From Bacteroidota bacterium (GTDB taxonomy: Bacteria > Bacteroidota > Bacteroidia > Bacteroidales > Prolixibacteraceae), in the NCBI GenBank assembly GCA_030698405.1, contig JAUYMU010000012.1, forward strand, positions 21,707 through 85,706: a stretch of DNA of 64,000 nt. The letters are read 5' to 3'. Position 1 is the first letter of the stretch. Every line of letters starts with the position of its first letter. Shown one piece after another: positions 8,764 through 17,038 of this stretch. The position numbers were made by a program, and so were the translations under genes. Below the pieces are notes generated by a model. It was not told the DNA's origin. It did not search any database and saw nothing but the letters and a program-made list of their open reading frames with translations.

Positions 8764-8964
8764 ATGGACGGAAGAAAAAGATCGGATGTGAAACCGGGTT
8801 TATTGGTAAACATCGTGCAAAAACATCATCAGCGAACCGGCGAATTAACCGAAGGAATTGTGAAGAACCTTCTGACCAATTCTCCAAACCATCCGCATGG
8901 AATAAAAGTCAGGCTTGAAACCGGCGAGGTTGGCCGTGTTCAGGAAATTCTTGATGAAGATTAA
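8764..8964 (+). CDS. YwbE family protein (DUF2196)
   Basis: This 66-residue basic protein matches the YwbE family from start to end: GLLVNIVQKHHQRTGELT, then PHGIKVRLETGEVGRVQ. The small beta-rich fold with positively charged residues suggests nucleic-acid or ribosome contact, but the function is not established. It begins 44 bp after the folE terminator and is followed 28 bp later by the MOSC gene, so the two may be co-transcribed. Confidence 0.88.
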   Translation: MDGRKRSDVKPGLLVNIVQKHHQRTGELTEGIVKNLLTNSPNHPHGIKVRLETGEVGRVQEILDED

Positions 8965-8992
8965 CTTATTGTTTCTCAAATAAACTGTTCAA

Positions 8993-9628
8993 ATGCAAGT
9001 TTTATCTGCAAATATTGCTCAGCCTGCCACTATTATTTGGCGTGGGCAGGAAGTATTGACTGGTATTTTTAAGTACGCTGTTGATACACCAATTTTTCTT
9101 AATTCGGAAGATGTTGACAATGACCATGTGCTCGATCGACGTTACCACGGTGGAGTTGATAAAGCCTGCTATCTCTATTCAGCCGATCATTATCCGTTCT
9201 GGAAAGATAAATTTCCGGAATTGAAATGGGAGTGGGGTATGTTTGGCGAAAATCTGACAGTCAGTGGATTGGATGAATCAACTATTCGGATTGGCGACCG
9301 TTTTCAAATAGGTGGAGCGATTGTGCAGGTTTCGCAACCGAGGCAGCCATGTTTTAAACTGGGTGTCAGGTTTGGTGATCAGAAAGTGGTGGATGATTTC
9401 TGGAATTCACCTTTCCCGGGAGTTTATATCAGGGTTTTACAGCCTGGCCATGTTACAAAAGGCGATCGGTTTACGTTGTTGGAAAGCAATCCGGAAAGTC
9501 TTTCTGTAAGCCAGGTATTTTCAATTTTCAGGAGCAACAGAACCGATATTAATTTGATCAAGAAAGCAATTGACGAACCTTTTTTGGCAGAATCGTGCCG
9601 GAAGGATATCCATAAACTTCTGAAATAA
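8993..9628 (+). CDS. MOSC domain-containing protein (YiiM-like)
   Basis: The protein has 211 residues. The MOSC domain covers about residues 20-165, with the conserved cysteine in QPRQPCFKLG and the GENLTVSGLDE segment. A C-terminal three-helix extension follows (about 170-211), as in YiiM. MOSC proteins bind sulfur or molybdenum-cofactor-like ligands through this cysteine, and YiiM reduces N-hydroxylated base analogues. That activity is only inferred here. It is cytoplasmic, with no signal peptide. Confidence 0.85.
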   Translation: MQVLSANIAQPATIIWRGQEVLTGIFKYAVDTPIFLNSEDVDNDHVLDRRYHGGVDKACYLYSADHYPFWKDKFPELKWEWGMFGENLTVSGLDESTIRIGDRFQIGGAIVQVSQPRQPCFKLGVRFGDQKVVDDFWNSPFPGVYIRVLQPGHVTKGDRFTLLESNPESLSVSQVFSIFRSNRTDINLIKKAIDEPFLAESCRKDIHKLLK

Positions 9629-9654
9629 CTAGTTTTCCGATGTTCGTATCCTCA

Positions 9655-9686
9655 TTGAATTCATTCTCCGAAATACTTTATCTTTG
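9655..9686 (+). promoter_or_regulatory. Bacteroidota promoter of the cmk-ispH operon
   Basis: TTG (9655-9657), a 21 bp spacer and a perfect TATCTTTG (9679-9686). The -7 element covers a possible TTG codon at 9684, which rules that codon out as the start of cmk and favours ATG 9705. Confidence 0.75.
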
Positions 9687-9704
9687 CGGCAAACCTTCAG
9701 AAAT

Positions 9705-10403
9705 ATGACCAATCACAAAATAGTGGTAGCCATCGACGGGCATTCATCGTGCGGAAAAAGCACAATAGCCAAGGCTTTAGCTGCTAAATTCGGATATGTA
9801 TTTATCGACAGCGGAGCCATGTACCGTGCTGTAACGCTTTACGCTTTGCGTCATAATCTGGTCGCCGGCGGCGAATTGAAAAGGGATGAACTTATTGGCG
9901 CGCTTTCTGAGATTAAAATCGAATTCAAATACAATCCGGTAAGTAAAAAAAACGATACCTTTCTGAATGGAGAGAATGTGGAGGAAGAAATCAGACAGTT
10001 ACCGGTTTCTCAAAATGTGAGCCCGGTAGCAACCATTGCCGAAGTGCGTGCAGCCATGGTGCGTTTACAGCAGGAAATGGGCAAAAATAAAGGAATTGTG
10101 ATGGATGGCCGCGATATTGGCACAGTGGTTTTTCCTGATGCAGAATTAAAGTTGTTTGTAACTGCAACTGCTGAAATTCGCGCTCAACGGCGTTTTGATG
10201 AGTTAAAAGCAAAAGGTGAAGATGTTTCGTATTCCGAAATTCTGGAAAATGTGAAGGAGCGCGATTTCATTGATTCAACCCGCGAAGCCAGTCCTCTGCG
10301 AAAAGCCGATGACGCATTGGTTTTGGATAATAGCTACCTGACCCGTGAGGAGCAAATGGAATGGGCGATAGAAAGAGTGGAGGAAAGGTTAGATGATCGT
10401 TGA
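9705..10403 (+). CDS. cmk: Cytidylate kinase
   Basis: This 232-residue enzyme phosphorylates CMP and dCMP with ATP. P-loop GHSSCGKSTIAKALA lies near the N-terminus, followed by FIDSGAMYRAVTLYA, the NMP-binding helix, then MDGRDIGTVVFPDA. ARG-type lid residues lie in the TREASPLRKADDALVLD region. The ATG at 9705 is chosen because the upstream in-frame TTG lies within the promoter. The stop overlaps the ispH start by 11 bp, a coupling typical of Bacteroidota. Confidence 0.95.
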   Translation: MTNHKIVVAIDGHSSCGKSTIAKALAAKFGYVFIDSGAMYRAVTLYALRHNLVAGGELKRDELIGALSEIKIEFKYNPVSKKNDTFLNGENVEEEIRQLPVSQNVSPVATIAEVRAAMVRLQQEMGKNKGIVMDGRDIGTVVFPDAELKLFVTATAEIRAQRRFDELKAKGEDVSYSEILENVKERDFIDSTREASPLRKADDALVLDNSYLTREEQMEWAIERVEERLDDR

Positions 10404-11247
10404 AATTGACCAGAAATCGGGATTTTGTTTCGGTGTGCTGAACGCCATCGGGAAAGCTGAAGAAACGCTGGCAACTGAAGCTGTGCTTTATTCGCTTGGT
10501 CAGATTGTACACAACGAGCTGGAAGTAAAGCGGCTTCAGAAAACTGGATTAATTACGATAAGTCATAAGGAATTCTTTCAGTTAAAGGATTGTAAAGTTC
10601 TGATCCGTGCCCACGGCGAACCGCCATCGACCTACGAATATGCTGCAAAAAACAATATTACCCTGATTGATGCTACCTGCCCGGTGGTTTTAAAACTTCA
10701 GCAAAGAGTGAAAAATGCAGCCGAAAAAATGCGCAGCGAAAATGGACAAGTGGTTATTTTCGGGCATTTGGGTCATGCAGAAATAACCGGATTGGTTGGA
10801 CAAACCAACAATGAAGCAATTGTAATCGAACATTCGGACGATCTCCAAAAGATAGATCCGACACGACCTGTGGTTGTATTTTCGCAAACTACAAAATCGG
10901 TGGATGAATTTGAAAAACTGACCGGAAACATCAAATCCCTGTCGCAAAATGGAATAGTGAAGGCGCACGACACCATTTGCAGGCAGGTTTCGAACCGTGT
11001 TCCGCATTTACAGAAATTTGCCACCCGTTTCGAAGTCGTCATTTTTGTGGGAGGTCAACGCAGTTCGAATGCAAAAGTGCTTTTCGATGTTTGTAAGAAA
11101 TCCAACGAGCGCAGCTATTTTGTTTCCTCTCCTGAAGATTTGCGTGCTGATTGGTTTTCAGGAATTGAAACTGTAGGCGTTTGCGGAGCAACCTCAACAC
11201 CGCAATGGCTGATGGAAAAGGTTGCCGGAGAAATAAATGAAATTTAA
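10393..11247 (+). CDS. ispH: 4-hydroxy-3-methylbut-2-enyl diphosphate reductase
   Basis: This 284-residue iron-sulfur enzyme performs the last step of the MEP isoprenoid pathway, forming IPP and DMAPP. The three cluster cysteines are Cys12 (GFCFGV), Cys96 (DATCPVV) and Cys196 (DTICRQVSN), at the same positions as in E. coli. His40 in VHNE and Glu130 in GHAEITG are the expected active-site residues. It overlaps cmk, so the two are translated from the same message. Confidence 0.96.
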   Translation: MIVEIDQKSGFCFGVLNAIGKAEETLATEAVLYSLGQIVHNELEVKRLQKTGLITISHKEFFQLKDCKVLIRAHGEPPSTYEYAAKNNITLIDATCPVVLKLQQRVKNAAEKMRSENGQVVIFGHLGHAEITGLVGQTNNEAIVIEHSDDLQKIDPTRPVVVFSQTTKSVDEFEKLTGNIKSLSQNGIVKAHDTICRQVSNRVPHLQKFATRFEVVIFVGGQRSSNAKVLFDVCKKSNERSYFVSSPEDLRADWFSGIETVGVCGATSTPQWLMEKVAGEINEI

Positions 11248-11343
11248 TACTTCATTAAACTTGCAATAGTTCTCTACTGATATTTGAACTATTCGGAATA
11301 ATTCATCTTACTTTATGCTTCATTCTTTTAAAGCTAAAAAAAT

Positions 11344-12369
11344 ATGACAATGATCCAGAATGAGAATCAGAAAGAAACTTCCCCAAGGAGAAAAAAATTA
11401 CAAAAAATAGGTGTTTTTACCTCAGGAGGTGATGCGCCGGGAATGAATGCTGCCATTCGCGCTGTGACACGTGCTGCTATTGCAAACAAACTCAAGGTTG
11501 TTGGCATTCGTCGCGGCTATCAGGGAATGATTGAAGGCGATTTTATTCCATTAAAATCAAATGATGTGAGCGGAATCCTTCAGACCGGAGGAACGATGCT
11601 GAAAACAGCTCGCAGTGCAGAATTCAGAACGCCTGAAGGCCGGGAAAAAGCCTATCAGCAATTAAAAAAAGCTGAAATTGATGCAGTAGTTGTAATTGGT
11701 GGCGATGGTTCGTTTACTGGCGCATTGGTTTTGTCGCAGGAGTACGATATTTCGTTTGTAGGTATTCCGGGAACAATTGACAATGATTTGTACGGAACTG
11801 ATTATACCATCGGATACGACACCGCATTGAATACTGTTGTTGAAGCTGTTGATAAAATTAAGGACACGGCACGCTCGCACGGACGTATCTTTTTCGTTGA
11901 AGTAATGGGTCGGGAGGCTGGTTTACTCGCGTTAACCAGTGGAATTGCCTGTGGCGCTGAAGTAATTTTAATTCCGGAGTCGAATGAACAACACTCTGAG
12001 TTGCAGAAATTCCTCAAAAAAGGATACCGGAAAAAGGAAACCAGTGGAATCATAATGGTTGCCGAAGGTGATGAAGCAGGTGGAGCTATAAAAATTGCAG
12101 AACAGGTAAGAAGGGAACATCCTGATCTGGATGTGCGTGTTTCAATATTGGGGCATATCCAGCGGGGCGGAAGTCCAACTGCCAAAGATCGGGTGAATGC
12201 CACAAAAATGGGCGTTGCTGCTGTTGAGGCTTTGCTCGACGATCAACAAAGTATCATGATTGGGTTAAACAATGAGAAAATTGTACACGTTCCATTCAAT
12301 AAAGCGGTAAAAATGAATCATGCGATCGACATAAATCTGCTTGAAATTCAGAAATTGCTGAATATCTAA
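11344..12369 (+). CDS. pfkA: ATP-dependent 6-phosphofructokinase
   Basis: This 341-residue enzyme catalyses the committed step of glycolysis. The ATP site opens with FTSGGDAPGMNAAIRAV, then VVIGGDGSFTGA. The fructose-6-phosphate and catalytic motif is PGTIDNDLYGTDYTIGYDTA, whose catalytic Asp sits in the TIDND motif. EVMGREAGLLAL and LGHIQRGGSPTAKDR complete the family. A Gly after GGDGS fits ATP rather than pyrophosphate use. It follows ispH by 96 bp in the standard order. Confidence 0.96.
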   Translation: MTMIQNENQKETSPRRKKLQKIGVFTSGGDAPGMNAAIRAVTRAAIANKLKVVGIRRGYQGMIEGDFIPLKSNDVSGILQTGGTMLKTARSAEFRTPEGREKAYQQLKKAEIDAVVVIGGDGSFTGALVLSQEYDISFVGIPGTIDNDLYGTDYTIGYDTALNTVVEAVDKIKDTARSHGRIFFVEVMGREAGLLALTSGIACGAEVILIPESNEQHSELQKFLKKGYRKKETSGIIMVAEGDEAGGAIKIAEQVRREHPDLDVRVSILGHIQRGGSPTAKDRVNATKMGVAAVEALLDDQQSIMIGLNNEKIVHVPFNKAVKMNHAIDINLLEIQKLLNI

Positions 12370-12411
12370 GTGACAAAATCGGATGTGTTAATTTTGGGTA
12401 CCTGAACATTT

Positions 12412-14313
12412 TTATTCCTCAACATGGAAATAGGCAACCAGATTCTTCAGGTTTTCAGCTTGTTCCGAAATGTCTTTTGAATTGATCGACAGTTCAAATG
12501 ACGATTCAGCATTTTGCTGTGTAACCAAATTCAACTGCTGGATTCCCTGATTAATTTCTTCTGAACTTATTTTTTGTTCGAGGCTAGAAGCCGCAATTTG
12601 CTGGACCAGTTTGGCGGTATGCTCAATATCAGGAAATATATCGAGTAGTTTCTGAGCGGTTTCCTGCGCCTGGTGCAATCCTTGCGACGAAAGTTGATTG
12701 ATTTCCTTGGCTGCTGACTGCGATTTTTCGGCCAGTTTTTTAATTTCGGCTGCGACAACTGTAAAACCCTTTCCCTGAATTCCATATCTCGAAGCTTCAA
12801 TGGCCGCATTGATTGCCAGCAGGTTGGTTTGTCGGGCAATTTCGCCAACAACTGTTACTTTTTCAGCAATATTGTTCATCGACAGGATCATTGCTTTTGT
12901 CACTTCATTTCCGGCCTGAATACCAAGCGCTGCCTTAATGGCTATTTTTTCGGTTTCCTGCGCATTCAGTGTATTGAGCTGAATTCTCGAAAGCATTAAT
13001 TCCATCGAGGTTGAAATTTCTTCCGAAGAAGCAGCCTGATTATTTGCTCCTTCAGAAAGTCGTCCTGACGATTCCAATAAATTCAAACTGCTATTGGCAA
13101 TGGCTTCCGAACTATGAATTATTTCTCTCATGATGGTCGTAAGTTTATTGGCCATTAATGATAATGATTCAGCCAAATCCCCAATTTCGTCATTTTGCCT
13201 GACCGATAGTTTTGTGCTCAGGTTGCCTGCTGAAATCGACTTTGCAAAATCAACCCCTTTAACAATCGGATCACTAATTTTGACAGCAATGAAATAAATA
13301 ATAATATACAAGAGAATTAAACCCAAAACGCCAGTCAATATGGCCTGAATCAAGACTTTTCTTGCATCTTTTAATATTACCCGTGTGGGAACCTCGACAC
13401 CAATAATCCAATTGGTGGGCTGATTGTCAATTGTGATGGGCTCAAACGAAACAAAATATTCTTCTCCATTACTGAAGTTATTGTAAGTAAAAGAGCTTGA
13501 TGAGTTGTTTTTAACTTGATTGTAACTTGTCCTAAAAACAGTGCTGTCAGTCCCCATGGTTTCAAAGAAGTTTTCGCCGGTCAATGTTTGATCGGTATGG
13601 GCAACGATCATCTGGTTGCCTCCAACAATGTACGAAATGGCTTCCTCAAAAGGTTTTATTCCGGCAATCAGTTTGTTCATTTGTGTAAGCGAAATGTCAA
13701 TACCGACCAATCCTTCAAATTTTCCGGCGGGATTTTGAATCGGAACAAAAAGCGCAGTCATCAGCATTCCTTCCAATTCTTTGGTTACAACATCGTAATA
13801 AGGATCCCAAATCATTTCTTTGTTCAAATCCCTGGCTGTATAATAAATCCCTTTTATTTCGGAGTTGGTTGTATCAACAATTGCTTTCTGCATTTTAATT
13901 TGATTGCCTGCACGGTACCAAATGTTTCTTATTCGCCCGTTTTTTTTATTGTAGTTTTCGTCAAGGGCATTTAATTCCCAGTAAAGTCCAACCGACAGAA
14001 AATCAGGGTTTTTCTCCAGATTGCTGTAAAGAATGGTTTCAAAAAAAGCATCCCGCTGTGCAGGTTGGTATTTTTTGTGGGTGCTGAACACATTGCGCAG
14101 GGTTCGTGCCGATTCCATCATAACATTCAGTTCATCAGAAATTTTGTTTCTGTATTCACGGGTCGAACCTTTTACTATCTCGATTGAGTTACTGTATGCG
14201 ATGCTATTTAAACGGTAACTGATGTATCCGATTGCCAGGCAGTAAATTACGGTTGCAGCACTTAAAATGTAAACATTCAGTTTTACTTTGAGATTTAATC
14301 TTTTACGACGCAT
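12412..14313 (-). CDS. Methyl-accepting chemotaxis protein with dCache sensor
   Basis: This 633-residue receptor has TM1 (about 12-32), a periplasmic dCache-like domain (about 40-315, with DLNKEMIWDPYYDV and GLVGIDISLTQM) and TM2 (about 320-343). A HAMP domain follows, then a signalling domain whose hairpin tip is RQTNLLAINAAIEASRYG (about 490-510). The start at 14313 (MRRKRLNLKVKL) places TM1 correctly; a longer frame would run into the priA start region. No che kinase, motor or gliding gene is nearby, so its partner is unknown. It is divergent from priA across 115 bp. The ligand is not predictable. Confidence 0.9.
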   Translation of the reverse strand: MRRKRLNLKVKLNVYILSAATVIYCLAIGYISYRLNSIAYSNSIEIVKGSTREYRNKISDELNVMMESARTLRNVFSTHKKYQPAQRDAFFETILYSNLEKNPDFLSVGLYWELNALDENYNKKNGRIRNIWYRAGNQIKMQKAIVDTTNSEIKGIYYTARDLNKEMIWDPYYDVVTKELEGMLMTALFVPIQNPAGKFEGLVGIDISLTQMNKLIAGIKPFEEAISYIVGGNQMIVAHTDQTLTGENFFETMGTDSTVFRTSYNQVKNNSSSSFTYNNFSNGEEYFVSFEPITIDNQPTNWIIGVEVPTRVILKDARKVLIQAILTGVLGLILLYIIIYFIAVKISDPIVKGVDFAKSISAGNLSTKLSVRQNDEIGDLAESLSLMANKLTTIMREIIHSSEAIANSSLNLLESSGRLSEGANNQAASSEEISTSMELMLSRIQLNTLNAQETEKIAIKAALGIQAGNEVTKAMILSMNNIAEKVTVVGEIARQTNLLAINAAIEASRYGIQGKGFTVVAAEIKKLAEKSQSAAKEINQLSSQGLHQAQETAQKLLDIFPDIEHTAKLVQQIAASSLEQKISSEEINQGIQQLNLVTQQNAESSFELSINSKDISEQAENLKNLVAYFHVEE

Positions 14314-14428
14314 AAAATTTACAGTTAATATGAAACAGATATCAAAGATATATTTATCCTTGACGTATCTCATGAAATTTGACCAGGTTATAATTAGTTT
14401 CCGAAATCTTTTTCGGTATTTTGCAGAC

Positions 14429-16915
14429 ATGATGGAAAACGAACTTTTTGCCGACGTTATATTGCCATTGCCGCTTGAAGGCCATTTTACTTATCGGGTG
14501 CCCGTTGCCTTTCATGCGAAAATTAAAACCGGAATCCGCGTTATTGTGCAGTTCGGAAGGCGGAAATTTTTTTCGGCCCTGGTTTATCGTTTGCATGAAA
14601 ATGCTCCTTCAGGCGATTTCGAAATAAAAGATATTGACGCCATTCTGGACGAAGAGCCCATCATCGACCAAAAACAGCTGAAACTTTGGGAGTGGATAGC
14701 CGCCTATTATTGCTGTACTTTGGGCGAGGTTTTTAAAGCGGCGCTGCCTTCAGGCCTGAAACTGGAGAGCCAGACGAAAATCAGCCTCAATCCTGAAACA
14801 AACCTTCCGGAGAATTTAAGTGACAAGGAAAGTGCGGTGATTTTGCTGCTCGAAAGCCGGAAAACGGCCACCGTTCAGGATCTCAACCAATTTCTTGGGC
14901 AACAGTCGTCGTATGCTGTCCTGAAATTGCTGCTCGAGAAAAATGCGGTGATCATGGAAGAGCAATTGCGCGATAGTTACAAACCACGTGTGGTCACTTT
15001 TGTGAAACTTAATCCTGAATACAATTCTGAAGAAAAACTGAATGCCTGCCTCGATTCGCTTAAAAAAGCCAAAAAGCAGGAACAACTCCTGAAAGTGTTT
15101 CTGGACGAAACCATGTTTGGTGAAGGCGGTCTGACCGAAATCAGCAAAAAGGAACTGCTTGAAATCGCAAATGCAACCGACACAGCGCTGAAAAGTCTGG
15201 AAGAAAAGAATATTCTGGAACTGTTTTCGAATGAAATTGGAAGAATCGACCGGCTGCAAAATGCTGATTTGCTGATCAAAGAACTGTCAGCCCCGCAACA
15301 AATCGCGATAGATGAAATAAAAACCCAGTTCGAAACCCATTCAACAATTCTGCTCAACGGGGTAACTTCAAGCGGAAAAACCGAAATTTACATTCAACTG
15401 ATTCAGGAGCAGCTCGAATTGGGCAAACAGGTTTTGTACCTTGTTCCTGAAATTGGACTTACCACACAAATTATTAACCGGTTAAAAGTTGCATTTGGCG
15501 ATTTGGCCGGAATTTATCATTCCAAATTCAACGATGCCGAAAGGGTTGAGATCTGGTTCAATGTGCTGAATGAAAAACCGGGAAAGACCGGTCAGCAATA
15601 CAAAGTAATTCTGGGAGCGCGGTCGGCAATATTTCTTCCGTTTAAAAATCTGGGATTGATCATTGTTGACGAGGAACACGAAAATTCGTACAAGCAGTTT
15701 GACCCGGCGCCGCGCTACAATGCCCGCGATATGGCCATTCTGATGGGAAATATTCACGGTGCAAAAGTGCTTTTGGGGTCGGCGACGCCTTCGTATGAAA
15801 CGTATTTCAATGCGCGAAGCAACAAATACGGATTGGTTGACCTGACCGAACGTTTTCAGGGTGTTGAAATGCCCGAGCTCATTGCCGCGAATACGCAGGA
15901 AGCTTACAAGCGTAAACTGATGCGCTCGGTTTTTACTCCTGAACTTTTTGACGGGATTACCGATGCCCTCGCCAACAAGGAACAAGTGATCCTCTTCCAG
16001 AACCGGCGTGGCTTTGCACCATTTGTACAGTGCGGCAAATGCGGCTGGATACCGAAATGCAAATATTGCGACGTAAGCAAAACCTATCATAAAAACCAAT
16101 CGCGACTGATTTGTCATTATTGCGGGCACACCACTTCGCTGATTACAAAATGTGAAGAATGCGGTTCAGACGAGATAAAACCTCGTGGTTTCGGAACGGA
16201 AAAAATTGAGGATGAAATTCAGCTTTTATTTCCTGAAGCGCGTGTTGCCCGGATGGATTTGGATACAACCCGCGCGAAAAAAGCCTACGAACAGCTTATT
16301 TACCAGTTCGAGAACCGTAAAATTGATATTCTGGTCGGAACACAAATGGTTACCAAAGGTTTGGATTTTGACCATGTTCGCATTGTGGGTGTTTTGAATG
16401 CCGATAATTTGCTGAATTATCCCGATTTCAGATCGTACGAGCGAAGTTTTCAGTTGATCATGCAGGTGAGTGGGAGAGCAGGGCGTAAAAATCGTCGTGG
16501 AAAAGTAATTGTTCAGACATCGCAGCCAACCCATCCGGTGATTCAGGATGTAATTGAGTACGATTATATCCGGCTATTTAACCGGCAAATGGCCGAACGC
16601 AAGATTTTCAGGTATCCGCCATACTTCCGGCTTATTAAAATTGTGGTGAAACATCAGAACCGCGACCGGCTCGATCTGGCAGCCACGCATCTGGCGGCAG
16701 CTTTTAAAACTCATTTTAACCGGAATGTGCTGGGGCCGGAATATCCGGTTGTGAGCCGAATTCAACTGTGGTTTCAGAAAGAAATCCTGATTAAATTACC
16801 ACGCGACGGGAAAATTCAGGAGGCAAAATCGAAAATCATGGAGATCATCCATCGCACTAAATCGCAACCAAACAACAGCCAATTGATAGTTTATGCGGAT
16901 GTGGATCCGATGTAG
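14429..16915 (+). CDS. priA: Primosomal protein N' (replication restart helicase PriA)
   Basis: This protein of about 828 residues has an N-terminal DNA-binding domain starting FADVILPLPLEGHFTY. Helicase motifs follow: Walker A VTSSGKTEIY (about 314), VDEEHENSYK (about 413), and GRAGRKNRRGKV further on. A two-site zinc module with CGKCGW, CKYC, CHYC and CEEC lies at about 534-578. PriA reloads the replisome at stalled forks. Two adjacent ATG codons (14429 and 14432) can serve as start; the open frame further upstream overlaps the chemoreceptor start and lacks family similarity. Confidence 0.96.
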   Translation: MMENELFADVILPLPLEGHFTYRVPVAFHAKIKTGIRVIVQFGRRKFFSALVYRLHENAPSGDFEIKDIDAILDEEPIIDQKQLKLWEWIAAYYCCTLGEVFKAALPSGLKLESQTKISLNPETNLPENLSDKESAVILLLESRKTATVQDLNQFLGQQSSYAVLKLLLEKNAVIMEEQLRDSYKPRVVTFVKLNPEYNSEEKLNACLDSLKKAKKQEQLLKVFLDETMFGEGGLTEISKKELLEIANATDTALKSLEEKNILELFSNEIGRIDRLQNADLLIKELSAPQQIAIDEIKTQFETHSTILLNGVTSSGKTEIYIQLIQEQLELGKQVLYLVPEIGLTTQIINRLKVAFGDLAGIYHSKFNDAERVEIWFNVLNEKPGKTGQQYKVILGARSAIFLPFKNLGLIIVDEEHENSYKQFDPAPRYNARDMAILMGNIHGAKVLLGSATPSYETYFNARSNKYGLVDLTERFQGVEMPELIAANTQEAYKRKLMRSVFTPELFDGITDALANKEQVILFQNRRGFAPFVQCGKCGWIPKCKYCDVSKTYHKNQSRLICHYCGHTTSLITKCEECGSDEIKPRGFGTEKIEDEIQLLFPEARVARMDLDTTRAKKAYEQLIYQFENRKIDILVGTQMVTKGLDFDHVRIVGVLNADNLLNYPDFRSYERSFQLIMQVSGRAGRKNRRGKVIVQTSQPTHPVIQDVIEYDYIRLFNRQMAERKIFRYPPYFRLIKIVVKHQNRDRLDLAATHLAAAFKTHFNRNVLGPEYPVVSRIQLWFQKEILIKLPRDGKIQEAKSKIMEIIHRTKSQPNNSQLIVYADVDPM

Positions 16916-17038
16916 AGGATCATTTGTTGATATTCTATTTCGGTAGCGATGATTTTTAATTTCATGATTACTGCTTTTTAATCAAATCCTTCAACTGTTT
17001 CTGTTATCGCTCGAACGATGAGAAATGTGCGTTAATTT

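Noticed and set aside
9684..9704. Upstream TTG start for cmk
   Set aside because: It lies within the TATCTTTG promoter element, so it would not be on the message.
15482..16129. 215-codon minus-strand frame opposite priA
   Set aside because: It mirrors the conserved helicase and zinc motifs of PriA and has no start signal or family match.
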